Shown here: piece by piece, positions 49,721 to 61,197 of the stretch
Numbering within the stretch: the first letter of the stretch is position 1
Layout: each line of letters opens with the position of its first letter
The notes under the pieces: model-generated
Told to the model about the DNA's origin: nothing
What the model saw: the letters and a program-made list of their open reading frames with translations, nothing else
Databases searched by the model: none
Origin: Corinectria fuckeliana
Taxonomy: Eukaryota > Ascomycota > Sordariomycetes > Hypocreales > Nectriaceae
Reading direction: 5' to 3'
Length of the DNA: 64,000 bases
Assembly: GCA_019137255.1 (NCBI GenBank)
Contig: WPDH01000247.1
Location: 62,001-126,000 of the forward strand
Translations under genes and position numbers: made by a program

Positions 49721-51651
49721 TCAAGCCTTCACCTCAACAGCAGTAGTATGCGAATGGACAGGCGTCATCTGCCCCGGAACCCCCCCATCCATGCCTCCCT
49801 TGGCAACCTGCTTCAACCCCAAGCTCCCCCTCTTCAGATGCGGCACGTAGCCCGCAATGGCATCACTGCCGAAGCTGTCCATGTTGACCGTGTCCTCGGT
49901 GCGCATCATCTTGCGCGCGCGGATATGGTTGACGGCGCTGCGCTGCGTGCTCGTGAGGTCGGCGTGGTAGCCGGTGCCGTGGGGGTCGTTGGTGATCTGC
50001 TCGATGGCCGCCGCGCGGTCTTCCTCCGACTTGACGGGCTCGAAGGCCGTTGCGCAGAACTCCAGCGTCTTCTTGAGCTCCTCCTGTGAGAGCTTCTTGT
50101 TTCCGACGTCGGCGGTGCCCTGGATGACTGTGCGAGGTTAGTATGTATATGCAGGCGTGCAAGGAGACGTACTGGGTCGGAACATGGCAAAGGCGCGATC
50201 GAAGTGGTCCTCGTCAATATCCGTCAACACCGGCTCTTCCTGGCTTCGGATCTGTCGGTAAGCACTCAGCACAACAAGCAAGAAGCGCGTGTAGGCATCG
50301 GCAATCTTCTTGCTGTGCCAGTCAGCCGCAGCGGCCTCCTCGACATCGCCTCGGATAGAGGCACAGATGGTCGCGGCAGCGGAGAGGCCTCCAACAAGAG
50401 CCAGGTGGACGCCGGACGAGAAATAAGGGTCGATGAAGCACCCAGCGTCACCAACAATGCGAGCGTACGGGAACGCATACGACGACGCGCAGTACGAGTA
50501 GTCTGAGGCCGCCTTGACCTTGTCCACCTGCGTTGCGTCGCCAATGAGGGCGAGCAGGTTGGGCGCGAGCTTCAGGTTCTCGAGGTAGAACTCCTGCGCG
50601 CCTTCGGCCTTGGATGCCTGCTTCTTCTTGACGGAGAGCTTCTGGTTCTCGACGATACCAACAGAGGTGGTTCCGTTGTGGAGCGGGATGAACCAAGCCC
50701 AGCCGCTCTCGTCTAAGACGGCATTGTCAGTCCTCTATATCTCGAACAACATCGTTCAATGTTACTTACCCTGCAAAGCCTCGAAGAAGGGGGAGTTCTC
50801 TCTGGTCGTTCCGGGGGCATACGCGTTGGTCCCCCTCCAGTAGGCCCAGTTGGCGACATTCTTCAGACCTTGGTTGTACCGGCGGTTCTTCATGTACTTG
50901 GTGCTCAGGACCCCGACTCGGCCGCTCGCGTCCACGATGTAGTCGAAAGAAATCTGGCCCGTCTCCTTGGTTTCCTTGATCAGGTACGTGGCGCTGACGG
51001 GCCGGCCGGGGTTGAGGCTCTCGATGCCGTCCTCCCCGGGCGTCACGCCGCCCTCGAACTCGACCGACTTGACCTGGACGCCGTCAAAGGTCTTGGCTCC
51101 GCTCTCGGCGGCGTGGTCGAACATCAGTTTGTCCGACTCGGAGCGGATGACGTTCCAGGCGTAGTTGTCGGGTCCTCCAGCGGCGAGAAAGTCGGTGTCT
51201 ACAGTCGTCAGCTCAGAATTGCCTGCATGGTATGTGGTAGATACTCACATCCCTCGCGCTTTCTGGGGTTCAGCTTGAAGGCGGCACCGGGCTACGAGGA
51301 TGTTAGTTTGCGTTCATGTCGAAGCATAGCTCTTACTTTCCTTCTTGAGGAATCCATAGGCGTCAAATTTGGCATCGAGCTCGACGAACCTCAGCAGGTG
51401 GCGGATGGATGCCAGCATGCTCTCGCCGATGTGGTATCTTAAGGTTGAGTCAGTTCGGCGATGCCAATGTACTGATTCGAGCCAAGAGTAGTAGCAATTG
51501 TGCAGCAGTACTGTACATACCTTGGGAATTTGTCTCCTTCGAGAACGACAGTGTCAATGCCCTCACGAGCCAAGGCCGAGGCGGCGTAAGACCCTCCGGG
51601 GCCTCCTCCGATGACCAGCACTGTGGTTTTCTTGGGAATTTGTGCAGCCAT
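49721..51651 (-). CDS. ascD: Flavin-dependent halogenase (AscD type), with a reading-phase conflict
   Basis: Expected to chlorinate the aromatic ring of ilicicolin B using FADH2, chloride and O2. Six exons: 51651-51521, 51437-51337, 51291-51249, 51198-50770, 50712-50173, 50127-49721. Motifs: FAD-binding GGGPGGS near the N-terminus, RYHIGESM, AAFKLN, the halogenase signature WAWFIP (W-x-W-x-I-P), and VGDAGCFIDPYFSSGVH. All introns but one join in phase. At intron 2 (51292-51336; donor GTAAGA, acceptor CGTAG) exon 2 leaves one extra base (after GFLKKE), while exon 3 (PGAAFKLN) needs phase zero, and no other donor or acceptor repairs it. The summed exons are 1651 nt (3n+1). Either a 1-nt-type indel has inactivated the gene, or the sequence has an error there. 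The rest (about 549 aa) is well conserved. Confidence 0.82.
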
Positions 51652-51997
51652 GATGAGTTACAGAGTATCCCTTGTATGAACTGATGCAACAAAAATGGTC
51701 ATTATCACTGAGCAGCTCACCTTTAGAAATCAGCTTTATCTACTTGGTGGCACATTAATGCTCGGCGGGTTTTTATTTCCTCTTTAGGTAAGCCAGCCAA
51801 AACTCACCGACGCCTAATCAATGACGGCGAACAATTTGCCCAAGTCGGACAATTAGTGAGACAGACAGGCCATCTTGCCAATTCTCCTGGAGCCTGCCGC
51901 TCAATCTGCATTGCACTACCACTTCATTGCTCGTCGTCCTGCCTCCTAAAACGCCAAGTGGATTGTCGTATTCTTACAGACGGGGCAAGTCAGAAAA
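51652..51997. promoter_or_regulatory. Divergent promoter region ascD-ascE
   Basis: 346 bp between the ascD and ascE start codons, a compact shared promoter. It contains one TCGGNNAATT motif (51845) near its middle and several other CGG triplets (51759, 51823, 51980). Confidence 0.65.
51845..51856 (+). promoter_or_regulatory. Candidate cluster motif, site 5 (TCGGACAATTAG)
   Basis: In the centre of the ascD-ascE divergent promoter, 194 bp from the ascD ATG and 153 bp from the ascE ATG. Confidence 0.5.
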
Positions 51998-54900
51998 ATG
52001 CCTAGCGATATTCCCGGCCCGCGGGCGCTTCCCTTGCTGGGGAACATAGCGGACATTGACCCGACGGATGCGGTAGCCAGTCTTGGTCGAATTGCAGAGA
52101 CGTATGGTCCGTATAGTGCAAGCTTGTACTACCAAGCATAGCGTACTGACTGTCTACAGGACCCATATACAAACTGAAGCTGGCTGGCTCCGAGAAACTC
52201 TTCATCTCTAGCCAGGAGCTGATGGATGAGGTATCGGATGAAACGCGTTTCACCAAACTAGTCTCAGGTCCTCTGTTTCAGCTGCGAAACGCTGTCGGCG
52301 ACTCGCTGTTCACAGCCCATTACAATGAGCCTAATTGGGAGGTTGCACATCGGGTGCTGATGCCAGGTAAACAACTCCTAAGTTATACGACATGAGACCA
52401 GCCTAACCCTACCAGCAATGGGGCCTCTTGCCATCCGGGGAATGTTTGATGAAATGCATGATGTCGCAACACAGCTTCTCACTAAGTGGGCGAGGTTCGG
52501 CCCTAAAGAAACCATCGACGTCACCTCCGATTTTACCAGGTTGACTCTCGACACAATTGCCTTGTAATCCACGGCCTATCCTGCTGCTCTGCCATCTCTT
52601 AGCTGATCCCTGTCTAGATGTTCTATGGGAACCCGCTTTAACAGCTTCTACCACGAGGACATGCACCCTTTCGTGGGCTCCATGATCGGGCTACTTCAAG
52701 AATCCGGCAACCGAGCGCCCCGGCCGAACTGGGCCAACTACCTCATGCCTGCGTCTCAAGCAAAGTATGAAGCGGACATTCAAACTCTCAAAGAAATCGG
52801 GGCCGACCTTCTTGCGGATCGCAGGGTTAATCCTTCCAAGAAGAAGGACATCCTGAATGCCTTGATTACCGGCATTGACCCCAAGACCGGCCAAGGCATG
52901 TCAGACCAAAGCATTATGAACAACATGATTGTATTTCTCATTGCAGGTAATACTACCACAATAACCGTAGTTGCCACTCGTTGATCCAACTAACATGAGA
53001 CTAAGGGCATGAAACGACAAGTGGTCTGTTGTCATTCCTATTCTACTACCTTCTCAAGTCACCAGATGTCTTTCGAAAGGCTCAAAAAGAGATCGACGAT
53101 GCCGTAGGACGAGGCCCCATCACTATCGACCACCTGTCCAAGCTCCCATACCTAGAAGCATGTCTCCGCGAGACGTTGAGGCTACATCCCACCGCACCAG
53201 TCATCACCCTGCAACCCCGACCAGATATTGTCCAAGAAGACTTGACGATTGGAAAAGCAAAGTATAGTGTCGCCCCAGGCCAGCCCATCGTTGCCCTCCT
53301 CACTCAGGTCCACCGCGACCCTGCCGTCTGGGGCCCGGACGCCAACGAGTTCAAAGCAGAGCGAATGTCGGATGACAATTTCAACAAGCTCCCAAAGAAC
53401 AGCTGGAAGCCCTTTGGGAACGGCATCCGCGGCTGCATTGGCCGTGCCTTTGCGTGGCAGGAGAGTCTCCTCGTCACGGCCATGTTGCTCCAGACGTTCA
53501 ACTTCCGTCTCGAGGATTCTCGTTACGAGCTCAAGATTAAGCAGACCCTCACCATCAAGCCTGGGAACTTTTACATGCACGCGATCTTGCGGGATCATTT
53601 GGATTCCGTGCAGCTGGGGAAGACGCTCTACGGAAGCATTCAGCCATTAAACGGACAGACTAACAGAAGCGAAGGTGTACACGAACCAAGAGCAACTGAC
53701 CATCGAGCGTTCAAGAAAATGGCCATCTTATATGGATCTGACTCTGGGACCTGCGAGACTATGGCTCATGCGCTGGCAAGAGCAGCTCCAGGACGGGGCT
53801 ACGACGCTTCAGTGTCTTCTCTAGACACGGCAGTGGACGACGTGCCCCGCGGTCAGCCAGTCGTTTTGATATGCTCCAGTTACAATGGCCATCCGCCCAA
53901 CAACGCCTCTCGCTTCGTTACGTGGCTAGAAGGTCTCAAGCATAACAACGAGTCACTGGAGGGCATTACGTTTGCTGTATACGGCTGTGGAGACCGCGAC
54001 TACGGTTTAACGTTTCACCGGATACCCAAGTTGTTGGACTCAGAGCTTGCCAACAACGGGGCAACCAGGCTCTTGCGGCCTGGACTCGGAGATGTTACCG
54101 CTGGCGATATTTTCAGTCATTTCGAAAGTTGGGAAGACGAGAAACTGTGGCCCACTCTTGGAGCTGGAATGTTGGAAAACAGCGAGAAATCCAGATTCGA
54201 CGTCAAGATTGACCGGAGCTGTCGGCCGTCAGATCTACGCGAGGATTTCAAGGAAGCCGTGGTGTTGACGAACGATGTCCTGACAGCACCCGGCGAGCCA
54301 GAGAAACGAGCAATGGTCCTCAAGCTGCCAGAAGGATTGGAGTACACGGCTGGTGACCATCTTACTGTCCTGCCATTGAACGACTGGGGCACTGTACAAA
54401 GGGTTCTGCGGTGGGCCAAGTTGCCTTCAGATTCTGTCATCACAGTTCCTACCGGTGCGAATACCACTTTGCCTACCGGAAGACCTATATCGGCGACAGA
54501 TTTATTGTCTGGGTACGTAGAGCTCAGCCAGCCCGCGACACGCAAGGTAAGCTTTCCTCATATGGTCTTTTCATCGATAGTTACTAATATTAGCCATCAT
54601 TAGAATGTTGCTGCTATTTTGGCTCAGGCAACTAATGACGAGCCTCGAGACAGTATCCTAGCTCTAGAGAAGGATTTTGACAGCTCCGTCACTCTCCATC
54701 GACGCTCTGTTCTTGATATACTGGAAGAAGTCCCCGGGATATCCCTCTCCTTCTCTGACTTTCTGGCCATGCTTCCGCCCATACGTGCACGAAAATACTC
54801 GGTAGCTTCATCGCCACTTACCGACGCTTCATCCGTGACGCTTCTTTGGTCCGTCGTCAATAAAGAATCACCTTCAAGCTCAAAGCAGCTTTGCGGCGTT

Positions 54901-55464
54901 GCATCAACCTACCTCGCCAGGCTCAACCCAGGCGACACCATTCACGTCTCCGTCAAGCCCGCGCTGCGTCTTTTCCGGCCTCCCACTTGCATCGAAGGCA
55001 CGCCTGTCATCATGGCCTGCGCGGGCACAGGGCTCGCTCCATTCCGAGCTTTTGCACAGGAGCGGTCTTTCCATTCGCAAGCCGGTCGGGAACTTGCCCC
55101 AGCCTACTTGTTCGTTGGCTGTCGAGATCCTGGGAAAGATGCGCTGCTGGTGGAGAACCTGCGGCTGTGGGAGATGTCAGGAATCGTGAAGGTGTTCTAT
55201 GCCTTTTCTCAGGCCAGTGAGCAGAGCCACGAGTGTAGATACGTCCAAGATCGCATGTGGAGAGAGCGGGAGATTATCGAGAGATGCATGATTAGCGGAG
55301 AGGGCAACTTGTACGTTTGCGGAGGCGCGGGGGTAGGCAAGGGCGTGGACGAAGTTATGAAAAGGATCTACAGTAGTGAGAACTCCGAAACTACTAGCAA
55401 GGCGGCGGAACAATGGGTGCAGGACCTTAAAGCGAGCCGTTATGCGAGGGAAATCTTCTCATAG
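51998..55464 (+). CDS. ascE: Self-sufficient cytochrome P450-reductase fusion (CYP505-like, AscE type)
   Basis: Expected to epoxidise the terminal double bond of the farnesyl chain of ilicicolin A, providing the epoxide for cyclisation. Six exons (51998-52106, 52160-52366, 52416-52563, 52618-52946, 53006-54546, 54604-55464) join in phase to 1064 aa. The heme domain shows PGPRALPLLGN at the N-terminus, the oxygen-activation helix AGHETTSG, the E-x-x-R (ETLR), and the heme loop FGNGIRGCIG (Cys about 408). The reductase half shows an FMN flavodoxin-like ILYGSDSGTCETMA (about 503), FAD-binding RKYSVASSP, and NADPH-binding ACAGTGLAPFRAF and YVCGGAGVGKG. It has no N-terminal membrane anchor, as is usual for CYP505/P450-BM3 fusions. 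The first donor is GTCCGT, slightly unusual. The gene is intact and divergent from ascD. Confidence 0.9.
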
Positions 55465-56376
55465 AATACAGGGCACGGCATAGAGTATGGTGGATGGGAG
55501 GCCTAGTGATTACACGGAAATTGATAAATTCTCGCTCGTCTCTGGAGTCTTTAAATAGTGGTAGTCTCTCCGCGGACATCGATTTACACTCCTTGGCGCT
55601 TTATGCTCACTTGTCTCGTTCTTGATACTTCTCACACATGTAGATATTTCCTCCGTAAAGGTGTGTTTGATGTGTCTGCACAATTGTTGCTTGGGATCGA
55701 TTTGATCTCAATTAGTGCTTAACGTCATCCGTGTAGATCTAGATGCCCGCCATGTCAAAAAGACTTCACCTCGTTTTGCCAAGAATCATTAAAACAAATA
55801 CCCTACAACTACCCCTCACTTAGTTTAAGCCTGTATCCATTTCTGAAAGTAACTTGTACCTTATTATCTAAACTTGTAAATGTTATTAAAAACATTGTTT
55901 GTGTTCAGGATCTAGGGTAAGCAATCTCACTGCTCACCAACATCATGCGCGACTCACATAACAATGAAAGACACGGCATGTGCCAACTCACCACGCTCAT
56001 CAGAATTTCAGTACAGAAATGCAAGGAGCTGGGAATCCAGAAAAAGTCACAAGTCAAGAGGAGAGTGCTAAGCATGTTTCTAACTAGTATATTTTATCCT
56101 CTGTGATTGTAAGTTCTGTTGAATATCAAAGCCCGGGTTCTTGCGGGTGTAGGTCGTGTAGATACATCGTGGAAGGTAGATTACAAAATGCCTGAGAAGA
56201 TGCGATGACGCGCGAAGTTCCATCATACCACTATGTCAATCCCAAATAAAGGAGCTTTGATTTCAATGGTTGCACAGCTTATGGAATGCGAGGACCTCCT
56301 AAGTAGCGTGATATATACAACCACATTCTATAACATAGCACTATTTCTAAACAAATACCACGACTCTATCCTGCAG
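55465..56376. other. Spacer after ascE
   Basis: ascE 3' untranslated region and about 0.9 kb without a confident gene. A 54-codon frame from an ATG near 55944 has no support beyond being open. Confidence 0.5.
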
Positions 56377-56636
56377 ACGGTCTATCACTGATATCACTGG
56401 GAGCCAGGTGCCCTTGGAATACTTCTGCCACCCAAAGAGGGGAAATGTTCTGGGTATGAATTTGGACGGAAGCGTGAGAAACACCAACGGCAAGGGCGTA
56501 GTGCTCGAACACTTTAGCGGAAGCTCGGTTTATCCCGACCTCTCATCGTACGTCACTCCCGTCATCTAATTTAGCAATGTATTAGCATCATTTCCCATGC
56601 AGGCCTGCGGATGACATGTTTGGACGTACCAAATAG
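56377..56636 (+). CDS. Possible terminal exons of an unrecognised gene
   Basis: After an acceptor CTGCAG at 56371-56376, an open stretch (ITDITGSQVPLEYFCH, GNVLGMNLDGSVRNTNGKG, VVLEHFSG) runs to a GTACGT donor. Intron 56548-56602 (acceptor CCATGCAG) leads to a last exon with PADDMFGRTK and a TAG at 56634-56636. Splice sites and phase agree and the residues look protein-like, but I cannot find the upstream exons, so it may be an orphan fragment. Its end overlaps the last exon of the opposite-strand gene by 49 bp. Confidence 0.35.
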
Positions 56637-58658
56637 GGGCCAAGATATGTCAGTGGGACTCCAGCGTCGTCACTCCAGTACGGAGGGGTGCCCCAGCCAT
56701 TCTGGCTCGGGCAATCGCGAAACTGTGGTGGGTTTCCGCGGGTGTTCAGTAGCTGGAAGGGATTGTAGTTGAAGTTGAACTCGCACACCGGGGTGTTGGA
56801 CTGTATGGACATCGTTAGCAAGCGGGCTATAAGAGTAAAGACGGCTCAGGTTAGACGTGGGCCTCTTACAACGCAGGCCAGTGTCATATCACTGATGTCG
56901 AACGACTCAGTGCCGTTCCTGCCACGGCAGGACTGTGCGTCGATGTAGAGCTCGGACGGTGTAGTCCAGTTTTTGTCGAAAGCGACGTTCAGAATTCCCT
57001 CCATCTGACCCATGCCCATATCTTGAAGAGTTAGCTCATGACACACAAAATGACGGCAGGGACAATATACCGTTTGCTTTTTCCAGACCATACGAGTCTT
57101 TGCCGTCGTACCAGATTGGCCCGCAAGTACCTCTATCGCTAAGCTTCGAACAATCGTACGGATCGATGGGAATCTTGGTGGGATCAACGCCGGTGCTACG
57201 AGGTGGTTAGTAAGGTCCTGTTTTAATTGGGAGACAGACCGTACTTCTTCACGATGAAATATCCTGTAGCTTGAAGGGCTTGGTTGAAGGTCCACTTGAG
57301 AAGGTTGTGATACATAAAGCTGGTGTCCTCGGGGAGGCTGGTGAGAAGTTTCTACAGCACAATGTTAGCGGATAGAAGTTGTACTTGGAAACGAAAGGGC
57401 TTACCTGGCTGAAGCCGCCTTGAGAAGTGAGGTTGTAAAAGGTGTCAAAGTCCCTTTGAATCTCCGTTAATGCATTTCCAACTGCCTTCTGATACTCATT
57501 GATGTTCTCCGACAACGAGGCAGAGATGCCTTCCCAGGGAACCGGAACCACGTCCGTCTTGGGGAACAAAATGTTGAACAGACCAGCTCCAGCACCGAGA
57601 ACGGCAAATACAGATCCGACGAGGATGTTCGCGGCCGCACCACTGACAACTCCATAAGCTACAGCCTTGAATGCCGAGGGAGATTAGTAAAGTGCATTAG
57701 AATGGGCATGATCTTGGCTTACAGAGAATTGCCCAAGGGATGCACCATAAATAGGAGCAAAGAGAGGCGTGTTCGGATTCTTCGTAAGGGGTGGAGAAAC
57801 TGTTTTGACAATCTCGCCGACCGCTCCACTGTTTGATCAAGTCAGAAGCCAGAAAAGCCAGAAAAACAGGAAAAAGGTGCTTACATGGCCGTGGCCTGGC
57901 CGTTGAGAAGAGCCTGATGGTAGTTTGAGAAAAACTGGTTGATTGCTATACGCCGCACTTGTTAGTCGAGCGCACGGAAACTGCCCCTGCACCACATGCA
58001 AACTTGCAGTATATGTTCCAGAAAACCTAGGTCGACTGCTGTTAGACTGACGAAACCCCCAGTTTCAGAAACCGTGCAGGACATACGTAGAATTCTTGAT
58101 ACGACGCGTATTCTGCGCCGCGCCCACTCGGAGGCGGGGAACAACCGTTGAGGGAGATGATGTCGCAAGTCCATGTGATGTAACCCTGGTCTTGATCAGC
58201 CAACAGTTGTTTATAGGTGAAAGGGGAATACACCATACAGTGTGGTCCAGATAGCACTGGGCAAATCCTTTTTGATCCGAGGTGCATTTTTCACCGTTTT
58301 TAGACCACCATTTCTGTGACAATGGTGAGTACAGGGCCAGTAACCAGCCGGGGCTGTAAGCTTACTTTCAAGTAATCGTTCATTTGAAGAACCTCCCAGC
58401 ATCCAATTTGGATTCTGGATTCATCGCCGACGCGTCAGTAAGCTGCGCTCTGAAGGGGGGATCCTTACTAGAACGAAGTGGAGGATATACATACCCGGTT
58501 TCGGCAGTGAAAGAGCAGTCTGCAACAGTGAGGTCTGCACGCTCCTCGAGAGCGTCTCGACCCTCGAGGACGTCGCGACCCTCGAGCTGGGGGATCGGCG
58601 TCAGCGGGGAGGCCGCAATGGCCAGGGGGAAGAGAATGGCTGCGTATGAAAGACGCAT
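56588..58658 (-). CDS. Secreted protein of unknown function, 12 exons
   Basis: Twelve exons (58658-58495, 58414-58366, 58313-58239, 58185-58087, 58026-57996, 57945-57885, 57828-57723, 57665-57405, 57351-57245, 57195-57071, 57021-56870, 56800-56588) all join in phase to 480 aa. The N-terminus is a signal peptide (MRLSYAAILFPLAIAASP) followed by an acidic linker of repeated LEGRD units. The body has scattered cysteines (CTSDQKGFAQCYLDH, TWTCDIISLNGC, YDCSKLSD), a central Gly/Ala-rich hydrophobic stretch (GAAANILVGSVFAVLGAGAG) that could be a membrane or glycine-zipper-like segment, and a conserved-looking end (WGTPPYWSDD). I do not recognise the family. It sits between ascE and ascF and has no catalytic motif relevant to the pathway. 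The intron density is high for the window. Confidence 0.7.
58543..58590 (-). repeat. 18-bp tandem repeat in the secreted-protein gene
   Basis: About two and a half copies of an 18-bp unit beginning CTCGAGGGTCG encode the LEGRDV/LEGRDA/LEER linker right after the signal peptide. Such a tandem tract can change length by slippage. Confidence 0.7.
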
Positions 58659-58783
58659 GTTGAATCCGAGAGCCGAACGAAGATGAATGCAAAAGAATGG
58701 ACGGATGAGATATTCGAGACCAAGTTGGGTAGACAAATAGCACGTATCTGGAGTTATGAGTCTAAATAGCTGTCGACTGGTTA

Positions 58784-59056
58784 TCAAGCGCCGACTTTTC
58801 CCACCAATGGAAGTCTCAAAGCTTCTACCCCGTGTTCGACGATAGCACGGTCGCTTGGCCTCGGGATCTCCGCATCGTCCATCAGCGTGCAGACGAAGTC
58901 TAAATCAGGCCTTCTAGAATCAAGGCGAAACGGGCTAACGGTATCCATAGATAGGAGCCCTCCCCAGCCATAGTCGGACAGATATAGGGTCGCATTCCCG
59001 CGCAAATCGTACCGTAGCCGGGCGCCGATGTGGAGTACTAGGTCGATTTCATGCAT
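58784..59056 (-). CDS. Small hypothetical ORF, weak
   Basis: A 90-codon frame from ATG at 59056, with residues such as LVLHIGARLRYDLRGNATLYL and a relatively protein-like composition. No signal peptide, domain or splice signal is seen. It may be a chance frame in the promoter region of the neighbouring secreted-protein genes. Confidence 0.2.
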   Translation of the reverse strand: MHEIDLVLHIGARLRYDLRGNATLYLSDYGWGGLLSMDTVSPFRLDSRRPDLDFVCTLMDDAEIPRPSDRAIVEHGVEALRLPLVGKVGA

Positions 59057-59445
59057 CCCCCCTAGGCTTCAGGGTTTCAGGTCCCGGCTTTGACTTTGTG
59101 CCCCCATGTCGTCCCGTGAGATATCGTCATTCTCGGAACTGATAGCGTTATCTGGGGCTCGACGAACCTGACGATAAGATCACCAGTCTCTCTATACCGG
59201 ATGAAATTATACGGAGCAGGCCGCAGGGTTGCTAACCCCGGTCAGAGGCGGTATATTGTAGCCGCCGTTCCATGCTTTACCTGGCATCCAGCATAAAGAC
59301 CAACCAGCTGCCTCCTGTGTCCCTTCGCTGAGATGGATCGATACGATTGTCAAGTCAGCCATCACCCGACCTATCCACTCACTTACACTTTTCACTCTGT
59401 GACATCAGCCTCATCACTCATCACTCAACCTCTACCATCTTCATC

Positions 59446-59862
59446 ATGCGCGCCAGTTCAGTCGGTCGCCTCCTCACTGCCTCGGTCCTGGCTGCCTCGG
59501 TCGCAGCTGACAGCTGCTGCTGGTCTGACACCTGGGGCGGATCATGGTCCCTATACCTCAAATGGGACGATGCCGCAGCTGTTGCCAAATGCGGTCTCTC
59601 GGGGAGCTTTCCTGACGGGACAAAGTGTGTCATGGAAACCTCCAGGACGGCAGACAACCTTCTTCAAGGCGTAGCCAGCGTCACCTTTGGCGCCGACACC
59701 CAGCCCTTCAAATTTCGCATCGGCATGAACCCGGATGGTTGCAGCGTGTTGCCCTCTGACAAGGTCGTTACGGGCTGGGAAGACTGGGGATCCTATCTCT
59801 TTGATGGCAATGAGATTACTTCGCAAGATATGGATTGGTGCGACAAGTCGGTTCCTGCATGA
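59446..59862 (+). CDS. Small secreted protein, 138 aa
   Basis: A single exon from the ATG at 59446 to the TGA at 59860-59862. It has a clear signal peptide (MRASSVGRLLTASVLAASVAA, cleavage likely after VAA) followed by a mature part of about 117 residues with cysteines (DSCCWSDTWGG, KCGLSG, KCVMET, DGCSVL, DWCDK) that probably form disulfides, and many Trp, Asp and Gly. The size, secretion signal and cysteine content are those of an effector-like fungal protein. No family is recognised and the function is unknown. The frame is open upstream of 59446 but without an ATG start. Confidence 0.7.
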   Translation: MRASSVGRLLTASVLAASVAADSCCWSDTWGGSWSLYLKWDDAAAVAKCGLSGSFPDGTKCVMETSRTADNLLQGVASVTFGADTQPFKFRIGMNPDGCSVLPSDKVVTGWEDWGSYLFDGNEITSQDMDWCDKSVPA

Positions 59863-61197
59863 TGACAGGTAGCTGTTCCTCGATCCTGATGCACGACATT
59901 CATTTTCTAACGACAAGGCAGCAGTCAGTGGGTTTAAGTCAAGGAATGAGGGTTACGTGGACAGATTAGGATGTAGAGGAAGTTGTCTTGGAGGGTTAGA
60001 AAAGAGCTTGATGTACGACTGAGCGAACTGAGCACCAGCTTGGCTCATGGTTGAATTGTATATAGTACTCGATTCGTCTGACGTTGCGTTTAATATGAGA
60101 TTTCTTTTACAATATCCCACTCACTCTGTCTGTGTATTTTGATAATCGTTAGTGACAATTCGTCTTTGCACCTGAGAAGAGACCCTCGAAGCGGTCAGTG
60201 CCAACGGCGGTGTGTGCTAGTTACTCTCAAGATTACTCCTCCGCTACGTCGCTAGCATATGGAGTGCTCTCTCTATAATTAGTAGCCGTTGTGTCGACTC
60301 TTACTTCGTACAATAGTGTCGACTCATTCGAGGAAGCTTGATCCATGAGATACGGACCATCCCGCAACTTAGCTCCCGGGAACCGCAATGGGGTACGTTG
60401 CACGGAAGCATCTCGCCATCCTAGCCATCATTACGTACATAATACTATGTAGGCCTTCAAATCTACTTGAAGACGTGCTAGGTAGCTGATAATGACAATT
60501 GAATACGAGAATCCGGTTTCCGGCCAACCAAACCATACTCAATAGCCCCAGGGTCCCCTGTTTGGAAGCGTCATGATCCCGGTGCCTCTTCCGATGCACC
60601 GCCCCCCGCGCGTTCTTTTTATGTTACCCCCTCATGCTCGATTAGCTTTGCCAGGCTCCCAAACGGCTTGCTTATCTGACATCTGACCATGCATCTATGT
60701 ATCTGACTTTCCGAACCAGCAGATAATGAACCGATTAGCGGACAATCTGCCAAGGGGTCCAGGCAACGGATCATCAGGGGTCCAACATGACCCCTGCGCC
60801 ACAGCTCGTATTCCGGCTTGTGCATTGCGGGTTTCAGAGTTCGTGCGCCGAGCAAACCCTAGAGCCGTCGATCTCATCGTACATTGGACGAGGGTTCCTT
60901 GGTAGTGGATTTAACTTTGCGGAAGAATTCCTGGAGAGATGAACGGGGCGGAACCTTCATGCGCATTCAATTAACTAGGGCGCCCTGATCATCACCTTCC
61001 TAATAAAGGTCAGCTGGGCTCGACGGGCCCGGGGATTCGGACTCTTCGTCTTGTGTAGCAGTCATACAGAGATATATCAGTCGCCCAGAAGCATATTTGC
61101 TCTGGATTCAGTCGTTGCCCAGGACCTCCCTGTCCCCCTCACTCTCTTCAGCGGCTGTTCTTCTCGAATCTCCATCATTCACCACCAAGCCGTCAAC
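59863..61197. other. Intergenic region without recognised genes
   Basis: About 1.3 kb between two secreted-protein genes. Short frames on both strands (for example around 60369-60599 and 60619-60855) overlap each other and lack coding features. No tRNA or repeat is seen. Confidence 0.55.

Noticed and set aside
56690..56700. TCGGGCAATC as another cluster motif copy
   Set aside because: One mismatch in the fixed part and inside a coding exon of an unrelated gene.
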